In this document: in pieces, positions 27,259-34,800 of the stretch
How positions within the stretch are numbered: the first letter of the stretch is position 1
Layout of the letters: the number at the start of each line of letters is the position of its first letter
NCBI RefSeq assembly: GCF_000716605.1
Contig: NZ_JNXE01000047.1
Coordinates: 3,092 to 67,091, forward strand
Direction of reading: 5' to 3'
From: Streptomyces sp. NRRL F-525
GTDB lineage: Bacteria; Actinomycetota; Actinomycetes; Streptomycetales; Streptomycetaceae
DNA: 64,000 nt
The notes under the pieces: model-generated
The model's database searches: none
What the model was told of the DNA's origin: nothing
What the model saw: the letters and a program-made list of their open reading frames with translations, nothing else
Made by a program: the position numbers and the translations under genes

Positions 27259-28992
27259 ATGGGGAACGAGGACGCTTCGGCCGATCGGCTCGGAGGCGGA
27301 TTCGGCGTGGGGGAACCGCCGATTGCGGAGTCGATGACGCGTGCCGAGATGGTCGAGGCCTGGCGAGCGCGGCGGTCCGCCCGCCGCTCCGTCGCGAACA
27401 CCGGAACCGGGGGCGTGGTCGACGGATTTGCGTTGCGCAAGTGGCGCAGGGCCGGGGTCTTCGGCGCGGAGGCGGTGGCGCGTGTCGAGGACGTGCTGCG
27501 GGGGCTGTTGGAGTCCATGGACGCAGAGGACGAAACCCTGAAGTGGGGCGCCGATACCATTCGTGCGTGTCTGGACGGACAGCCGACACCTCACCTTCTT
27601 CCAGCCGTCAAGGCACTGCTCGAAGCTGCCGAACCGGATCGGGCCGTCGCGCAGACGGCCACCGTGCTCTCCTCGATCCACGAGGTCGGCCTGCCCTGGC
27701 TCTCCCTGGCCGGTGAGCGCCGCCTCGCGGTCATCGCGAGCACGGACCCTGAGGCCGACCTTGGCTCGGACGACCTCCCTCGCGGGGTCGACGAGGATCC
27801 CACGGGGGCCTTCGCGCTTCTGCAGGCCCTCGCTCGGAGGAACCTGGACGAGCTGACCGCGCACCACATAGGGGCAATCGTCCCCTGGGCACCCCTTGGC
27901 GTCATCGACGACCTCATCGAGGCAGGCGTACTGGACCGCGGTCACAAGCCGTGGACCCTGCGGGCGGACATCGACGAACAGAACTACCTGCTCGCCAGAC
28001 TCGCACCAGAGAAGACGGATGTCGCCCTCGCCCGCTCGCTCGGTTGGGACGAGCCCGCCGAACGGGAGGCGTTCCTCGCGGACGAGCCGGTCCAACCCGT
28101 ACCAGGCAGCCTCTACGACCTGCTCCTGCGCGTCACGGATGGTGAGACGGACGTCCTCAAGGAACTCGAGGACCTGCTGCCTCGCGAGCTGGTGCTTCGC
28201 CTGCGCAAGGTGAGGGATGGCGCCAGGACGGGCTCTTGGGACCCGGACATCCCCGCCGACCGCGGGCTGTGGCGGCTGATGTGTGCACTGTGGGAGCCGA
28301 GGGCTGCGGTAAATCCGGCGCGTGGGCCGTTCTACGCCCTTGTGGCGCTGCGGCACGCCTACGACCTCATCTGCCAGGGCGAGAGGAAGAAAGCCCAGGC
28401 GCAGGTGGACAAGCTCGTCGATCACGACAACGCGCTCGCCGAGCACATGGCCGAGGCATGGAACATGTTCGCCTACCTCGCCCTGCTCGATGACGATCTC
28501 GACCTCGCCTACGTCTCCCTGGCGCGCGTCGCCCGAACCGACCGGCGGGTCGAGGGAAACCTGGCGCTGCTGGAGCGTCGGCGGGGGACCAGACGCAACG
28601 ATCGGGATCAGCCCGCCAATCCGTATCTGGAGCTGGGGCTGCCGCACAAGAGTGAGCAGTGGAAGCATCAGTGGCGCGAGCGCAGGCGGGCAGACCGGGA
28701 CGACCTCGATCTGGCGGCGCAGGCCAACTGGGCGAAGCGCCGGATCGAGCAGGCCGAGCGGACCGAGGACTGGTCCGACTTCTTCGTACTGCCGTTGGAT
28801 CTCGCGGTCCTGCGACTGCCCACGGTGAGACCGAGGTCCCTGACGCCGCGGCCCGCCGCGATGCCGCGCCGGACCACCCACCGGGCTGCCGCGGACCTCG
28901 CGACGGTACGCGACCGCGCGATCGCCGACCTTCTCCCTACTCTGCTGACCGCGCCCAGGCGCCCCGATCACGATCACAGGACGACTTCATGA
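27259..28992 (+). CDS. J-like co-chaperone candidate with helical repeats
   Basis: A 577-residue protein, predicted mostly helical, with no firm family match. Near the C-terminus (residues about 453-500) the segment NPYLELGLPHKSEQW and a following basic helix resemble helices I-III of a J-domain. The HPD tripeptide that stimulates Hsp70 ATPase is absent (ADRDD occupies that place). The middle region has tetratricopeptide-like helical pairs (ALRHAYDLICQGERKKAQAQ). ATG 27259 is used because coding quality begins there; the gap to the helicase stop is 77 bp. Its stop overlaps the next start (ATGA), and it lies two genes upstream of an Hsp70, which is the main reason to suspect a co-chaperone role. 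Confidence 0.6.
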   Translation: MGNEDASADRLGGGFGVGEPPIAESMTRAEMVEAWRARRSARRSVANTGTGGVVDGFALRKWRRAGVFGAEAVARVEDVLRGLLESMDAEDETLKWGADTIRACLDGQPTPHLLPAVKALLEAAEPDRAVAQTATVLSSIHEVGLPWLSLAGERRLAVIASTDPEADLGSDDLPRGVDEDPTGAFALLQALARRNLDELTAHHIGAIVPWAPLGVIDDLIEAGVLDRGHKPWTLRADIDEQNYLLARLAPEKTDVALARSLGWDEPAEREAFLADEPVQPVPGSLYDLLLRVTDGETDVLKELEDLLPRELVLRLRKVRDGARTGSWDPDIPADRGLWRLMCALWEPRAAVNPARGPFYALVALRHAYDLICQGERKKAQAQVDKLVDHDNALAEHMAEAWNMFAYLALLDDDLDLAYVSLARVARTDRRVEGNLALLERRRGTRRNDRDQPANPYLELGLPHKSEQWKHQWRERRRADRDDLDLAAQANWAKRRIEQAERTEDWSDFFVLPLDLAVLRLPTVRPRSLTPRPAAMPRRTTHRAAADLATVRDRAIADLLPTLLTAPRRPDHDHRTTS

Positions 28993-29591
28993 GCAGCAAG
29001 TCCGCACCCCGCAAGAACACCCCGAACGTGGTCGGACAGGCCAAGAAGCCCACGGGGCGGATCCGCCGCAAGGAGAACCAGGAGTTCGTGGCGGACATGA
29101 AACTGCGCACCCTCAGGCCGGAGGAACTCCTCCATCCGGCGCAGCTCCTCGCCCGGTTCACCGAAAGGGCCACGGAGCTGATCTCGCAGCTTCCGGAGGA
29201 AGCCCGCCCCACCCCCGCCACGGTCAACGCGGCGCTGCGACAGGGCGTGCTCGAGGCATTCCGGACACGGGACGAGCACATCGCGCGGCTGGTCGAGACC
29301 GACCTCCTCGCGAGCACGCCCGAGCAGGGAGCGAAGGCCATCCGCCGGGCGGTGCGCGCCTCCCTCGTCGACATGGGGGTCCGTGTGGTCGAGGAGGCCG
29401 ACGAGCAGGAACTTTTCGTCGTCGTCGAGGGTGAAGGCGAGGGCTTCGAGCTGGTCCGGCCAGCCTACGTGGACCAGGCAACGGACAAGCTGCTGCTCGC
29501 CGGCCAACTGCGCCGCGTCCCAGCACCGAGGCCCGTGCCGGAGCAGGACGGGACCAGCGCGATGGACGCGCGGGGAGACGATGCCAAGTGA
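28989..29591 (+). CDS. GrpE-like nucleotide-exchange factor candidate
   Basis: A 200-residue protein: a basic N-terminus, a helical middle (about 45-120), and a C-terminal beta-rich part (about 125-180, VRVVEEADEQELFVVVEG and FELVRPAYVDQATDK) that recalls the head of GrpE-type factors. It overlaps both neighbours by 4 bp (ATGA with the J-like gene, GTGA with the Hsp70 gene), so it is translationally coupled to the Hsp70. Assignment as the exchange factor rests on shape, size and context, not on conserved catalytic residues. Confidence 0.55.
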   Translation: MSSKSAPRKNTPNVVGQAKKPTGRIRRKENQEFVADMKLRTLRPEELLHPAQLLARFTERATELISQLPEEARPTPATVNAALRQGVLEAFRTRDEHIARLVETDLLASTPEQGAKAIRRAVRASLVDMGVRVVEEADEQELFVVVEGEGEGFELVRPAYVDQATDKLLLAGQLRRVPAPRPVPEQDGTSAMDARGDDAK

Positions 29592-31633
29592 CCTCGACAG
29601 GAATCGACTTCGGTACGACCAACTCCGTCGTGGCCCAGTGGCAGGGCGACGACGCGGAGGTGTTGCCGCTCGATGCCCACCACATCGACGCCGACTGGCG
29701 ACGCGACGGGTTCGAGCGACTCTTCCCCTCGGTCGTGGGGGTCAGCTCGCTTCGGCGCGGCCCTCTGTTCGGCTGGGAGGCCAAGCTCCGCTCCGAGGAG
29801 GCGGCCGAAGCCTGCAAGCGGCTCCTCAAGAGCGACGAGTACGTGACCATCCAGGGCAGACGCTTCGCGGCGACAACCGTCGCGGCGGGTGTCTTCACTG
29901 CCATGCGTGACGGCGCCCAGCACAACCTCACCGACATCGATCGCGCCGTCATCACAGTGCCTGCCAACGCGACGGGCGCCGCCCGGTACCGGACCAGGGC
30001 AGCGGCACGGTTCGCCGGCATCGAGGTCCAGGCTCTGCTCAACGAGCCGACAGCGGCAGCCATCTCGTACGTCCACGACTTCCGTGAAGACTCCCAGATC
30101 CTGGTCTTCGACTGGGGCGGCGGCACCATCGACGTGACCGTGCTCGACTACTCAGACGGCTTCTTCGAGGAGCGCGCGTCACGTGGAGTGACAGAGCTCG
30201 GCGGTCTGGAGATCGACCGGCGGCTGCGTGAACTCGTCCTCGAACGAGCACCTGCGCGCAGGGCTTGGACTCCGGCACAGGAGCGGCAGTTCCGCCTGGA
30301 CGTGGAGCGGAGCAAGATCCTGCTCTCCTCCCAGCCGTCCGTCACGGTGATCACCCCTGACGGTGTCGGCGTCGAGATCCACCAGAGCGAGCTGGAGGAG
30401 GCAATCGGCGACCTCGTCGACCGCGCCCTTGGACCTGTGGAGCAATGCCTGAAGGATCTGCACATGGCCCCCCTCGATGTGGACGAGATCCTCATGATCG
30501 GCGGTACGAGCCAGATCCCCAGCGTGCGGGCCGCCGTCGCCGAAGCACTCCAGATGGAGCCCGTGCCCACCGAACTGTGCGACCCGATGACAGCGGTCGC
30601 GCGCGGCGCGTCGATCGCGGCGGCGGTGCTCGCTGGTGAGACCGAGGGAGTCATCCAGGTTGCCACCAGCCATGCGCTCGGCACGATGGTCAAGGAGTCT
30701 TCGGGGCGCAAGCGGTTCAGCCAGATCATCCCCAGGAACTCGCCGCTGCCCTGGAAGGAACGCAAGAGCTACACGCCGCAGAAGGACTTCGCGCGGAAAC
30801 TGTCCGTGGAGATCTGGGAGGGCGACCCGGACAAGGAGCTCGCCCACCGCGACAACGTGCAGCTCACCGAGCTCACCCTCAAATACCCCACGCCGCGGGT
30901 CCGCGACGAGTCCCGCTTCGACCTGGAGTACACGTACGACTCCAACGGCCTGCTCCACGTCAAGGCCACCCTGGAGCACACAGGCGAGGTTGTGGTCGAC
31001 CAAGAGGTCGAGAGCTTCGGTTCAGGTGGCCCCACGCCCGAGGTCCGAGAGGAGCTGGACCGCTTGCTGAAGGGCAACTCGAATCCGGACCCTCTCAGGT
31101 CGACCGCCTCGGCCGCAGGCGCCCACCCCGTTCCCGCGCCTCCGAAGGCGCGGCCGGTGAGGATCGACGGCGGTCCGCACACTCTGGTCGTCGATGGCTC
31201 CAACCTCGCCTGGATCGGTCATTCACCGGTTCGCCCGGGGGTCTACGAAGACGATGATCACCCGAGTTTCTCTCAGCTCCAGGCCGCGCGGGCGGCGCTG
31301 GCCAAGAAGTACCCCGAGGCCGACATTCATGTTGTGGTCGACGCCAGCTTCCGGCACAAGGTCGCGGACGCGGAACGTGAAGCCGTGGCGGCTGCCCTCA
31401 GCAAGGGGGACATCATCCAGCCGCCGGCCGGTACGGAGGGCAAGGGCGACGCCCTCGTGGCGGTTATCGCGGACGACTCCGGTGCGATGGTCGTGACGAA
31501 CGACAACTTCGCGGAGCTGCAAGGCCGTTATCCGTGGCTTCGGGAGAAGGGCAGGGTTCTGGGCGCCACCTGTTCCAAAGGGGTCTGGTTCTTCACCGGA
31601 CGCACCTGCGTGGCGCCGCGGGGGCGGGGATAA
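29588..31633 (+). CDS. Hsp70 fused to a Zc3h12a/NYN-type ribonuclease domain
   Basis: A 681-residue fusion. Residues 1-385 are an Hsp70 ATPase domain: phosphate 1 GIDFGTTNSVV, phosphate 2 VFDWGGGTIDVTV, and adenosine motif IGGTSQIPSV. Residues about 390-500 keep a reduced substrate-binding beta-domain; the helical lid is missing. After a Pro/Ala linker, residues about 530-680 form a PIN/NYN fold like the MCPIP1 (Zc3h12a) RNase, with VVDGSN (Asp536), GDALVAVIADD (Asp621) and VVTNDNF (Asp639), so all three metal-binding acids are present. Inference: chaperone-type recognition controls an RNase. GTG start overlaps the upstream stop. This is the last gene of the operon. Confidence 0.85.
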   Translation: MTSTGIDFGTTNSVVAQWQGDDAEVLPLDAHHIDADWRRDGFERLFPSVVGVSSLRRGPLFGWEAKLRSEEAAEACKRLLKSDEYVTIQGRRFAATTVAAGVFTAMRDGAQHNLTDIDRAVITVPANATGAARYRTRAAARFAGIEVQALLNEPTAAAISYVHDFREDSQILVFDWGGGTIDVTVLDYSDGFFEERASRGVTELGGLEIDRRLRELVLERAPARRAWTPAQERQFRLDVERSKILLSSQPSVTVITPDGVGVEIHQSELEEAIGDLVDRALGPVEQCLKDLHMAPLDVDEILMIGGTSQIPSVRAAVAEALQMEPVPTELCDPMTAVARGASIAAAVLAGETEGVIQVATSHALGTMVKESSGRKRFSQIIPRNSPLPWKERKSYTPQKDFARKLSVEIWEGDPDKELAHRDNVQLTELTLKYPTPRVRDESRFDLEYTYDSNGLLHVKATLEHTGEVVVDQEVESFGSGGPTPEVREELDRLLKGNSNPDPLRSTASAAGAHPVPAPPKARPVRIDGGPHTLVVDGSNLAWIGHSPVRPGVYEDDDHPSFSQLQAARAALAKKYPEADIHVVVDASFRHKVADAEREAVAAALSKGDIIQPPAGTEGKGDALVAVIADDSGAMVVTNDNFAELQGRYPWLREKGRVLGATCSKGVWFFTGRTCVAPRGRG

Positions 31634-31823
31634 CGGGTACTTGGGTATCCCTCAAGATGTGAGTATGCCGTGATGGGGTTCACGCGAGCGGATCGGTGTA
31701 CGTGGATGCTGTCACCTCGGCGTTCAAGTGCAGTGCGAACGAGGCGAAGGCGCTGATACGCATCGCCGCCGCGCTGCTGACGGCGAATGGTCAGACGGCC
31801 TGGGGCGCGGTGAGACGGTCCGG

Positions 31824-34800
31824 TCAGCGGGTGTTCTCGGCGGGATCGAGGAGCGGGAGCCAGCGCCGGCGACTGCGTTCGGTGTGCAGAAGGGTGCCCA
31901 CGCGGACCGTTTCCCGGATCATGTCGGGCCAGGGACTGGTGTGGGCGATCGCCGACAGATGTGCCCCTGGGTCGTCGGGGCGTTTGCGGATACCGGCCCG
32001 GATCAGCACACGCAGGATCTCCTCGGGGCCTTCCCAGGACACCTTGAGGAGTTCCTCCCACTGCTGGGGCGTGGCACGTTCGGCCAGCCGGGACAGTGGG
32101 CGGTACCAGCGCTGGGCCAGGGACATCACCTTTCCCCTGGGCAGAGCGCGCAGGGTGCCGCAGGCCTTGCCGACCAGGTCGACGGCGTCCTGGGGCGAGA
32201 CTTCGGCGAGGCGCTCGACGAACCACCCGAGTACCGTCACCTCGTCCACCTCGGTGGTCCCCGCCAAGTGCGTCCGCGCGCTCGCACACGCCGTGGCGAC
32301 CCGCCGAGGTGTGTCCAGGGGGTGGTGACGACACACCAGGCCCGTGAGGCATCGACGGGCCACCGACCGCGTGTCCTCGTGCTGGCCCGTTCCGCCCCGC
32401 CCGTTCGGGGCGGAACGGGCGAAGTGGCGCAGGGAGTCTTCCAGCCGCCGCCAGTCCGCCGTGTCGAGCGAGCCGCTCGGGCTGTGGTCGATGACGGTCG
32501 CGATCAGGAACAGCGCCGCTTTGACGTAGTGCGGATGGCCGCCCCGGGCGAGGATCTCACCGAGCCGCGCCGCGGCCGGGGGAGGCAGGACACCCCGGGC
32601 GACGAGTTTGGCCCGCAGATGGAGGGAGCTCTTGGCGTTCGTGGAGCCGTAGTCGCCGGTCCAGGTGAGATCGCACAGCCGTTCAAGCGTGTCAGCGTGC
32701 CGGAGCAGCGCGGCGGTCAGTTGCCGGTCCACGTTCGCTCCGGAGTACCGCAGGGCCTCGTTCAGCCAGCCGGGGTCCAGCCGCGGGTCGAGGGTGCCTC
32801 CCGCGAGCAACTCGTCGAGCAAATCGGGGTGTTCGGGCATCAACCGCTGCAGATTGATCCCGATCTTCTGGTCCTCCTGCGTCACCCCCTGATTCCGGGT
32901 GTGGCCTGTGGCATGCCCCTTCGCCACCCGGTCGGCGCGCCACAGCCGCAGGGCCTGCAGGGCGTGCGGGTGTCCGCCCGCTGCGGCGGCCACCAGCAGC
33001 TGGACGGCGCTCTGTTCGGAGAGCCAGATCCGGCGGAGCCGCCCCTCGTCCTGCGGCTCGGCGCCTCCGTGGCCCGGTCCGCTGTCGTCGCGTGGCCACG
33101 CCTCGTCGACCAACCGGGCCGTGGTGGCCACGTCGAGGCTACGGCTCCAGGTGTGCTCCGCCAGGACGTGGGCGAAGTCGGCGGAGGCCGGACGGTCCAG
33201 CGCGCGCAGGCTGCGGGCCAGCCAGGTGCGGACCGTGCCGGTGGCCACGGGTTCCACGCCGGGGGTCCGGCTCGACGGTGTGTCGCCGCCGATCGTGTCG
33301 ACGGTGCTCCGCGTGGCGGTGAGCAGGGGCAGCAGCAACTGGTCGGTGAGCAGGGTCATCGCGGAGGGGCCCGCGGTGCGCGCCGCGGTGTCGAGCAGGT
33401 GGCGTACCTCGTCCGACGAGGCCCGGACCGCGACCTCGCAGACTGCCCGCACCTGTGGGTACGACAACGGCCCCTCCGGACGCCGGACCGCCGCCGTCAG
33501 GACGGCCTCCAGCGAGGGCTGTTCCTCGCGGGTCGCCCAGGCAGCAGCCGTCAACCGGCCGAGCGCGACCTGGAGTTCGAAGCCCTCTTTGTTGCGGGGG
33601 CGTTCCCTGCCCCAGCGGTGCCGGACGATGGGCCGGACCGTCGGGTAGGGGCGCTCCGGCCAGTCCTGCCGCCGTGCCGCGAGCCGCAGACAACGGGCCA
33701 TCGGGACGAGGTCGCTGTGCGGATCCGTCATCAGCGTACGCAGCCGGGGCCACACCCAGTCGGGCCGCTTGGGTGCCAACGCCTCCAGTACGGCAAGGAA
33801 CTTGAAGACCTCGGACTTCTCCCTGGTCAGCAACCAGGCCCACAGGCACTCCCGGGGCACACACTCGATGCCGCGGCAGCCGCCGTTGCCGCGGCTGTGG
33901 GACGGGCAGGCCTCGTCGATGACCGCGATCACGCTCTCGGGCAAGGTCTCCGCCAGCCAGCTCAGGGCGACGATCAGAGGTTGTCTCAGTTCCTCGTGTC
34001 CGCCCCGCCAGATGCCGAGCAGTTCCTCGACGATCCGGTCCCGGTCCTGATGACAGGTCGTCGGCAGCGCCTCCAGATAGATCCGGCCCAGGACCGGCGG
34101 CAGCGCGGCCACGGCGGGACCGAAGTGCTGGCGCAGTTCGGGGTCGGGGGCGGGCAGTCGTGCGTAGACGCGCATCTGCATGGCCCGCAGGCCGTGCAGT
34201 TCGGGCGGCCCGTTCCGGGTGTCGGCGAGGAGACCGGTCAGCAGAGTGGTGCCCGCCTCGGCCGCCCGGCCGCCGGCCCGGCCGGCCTGGACGAGCGCCT
34301 GCTCGGCGACGGCCAGCCGGAACTGGTCGTCGGGCTGCTCCTTCAGCCAGTCGAGCAGCAGACCCAGATGGGACGGTTTCCCGGGCGAGGCCGTTCGCGC
34401 GAGCCGGCGGCCGGCGGCGTATTCGAACAGGGTCTGGTGGAAGTAGGAGTACCGCTCCGTGGCGTTCACGCCCTGGCGTTCGACCACCCCGCGTGCCACG
34501 AGACCCTGGAGGTCGTCCAGCAGGCCGATGCTCCGGGAGCCGTCCCGGCGGTCCGCTCCCACCTCTGCGGCCGTCAGGTCCAGCCGACCTTCCTCCAGCA
34601 TCAGCCGTGCCACCTCCTCGCCGGCGTCGGAGAGGTCGGCCGGTGGCGCTGTGCCGGGCGTGGGGGAGTCTCCGGCCCGCTGGTCCCGGCCGATGCGGTG
34701 CTCCCAGTAGAGGTCGTAGAGCGTGGTGGCGTCGATCTCCTCCACGAGCGGCACCTTGGGCGCGAACGTCTCGAAGAGCATGCGCAGGGTGAGCGGGGCC

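Noticed and set aside
22009-31633. Calling the helicase operon a known rifampicin-resistance HelR locus
   Set aside because: HelR proteins are shorter and stand alone; the extra C-terminus and Hsp70/RNase partners do not fit.
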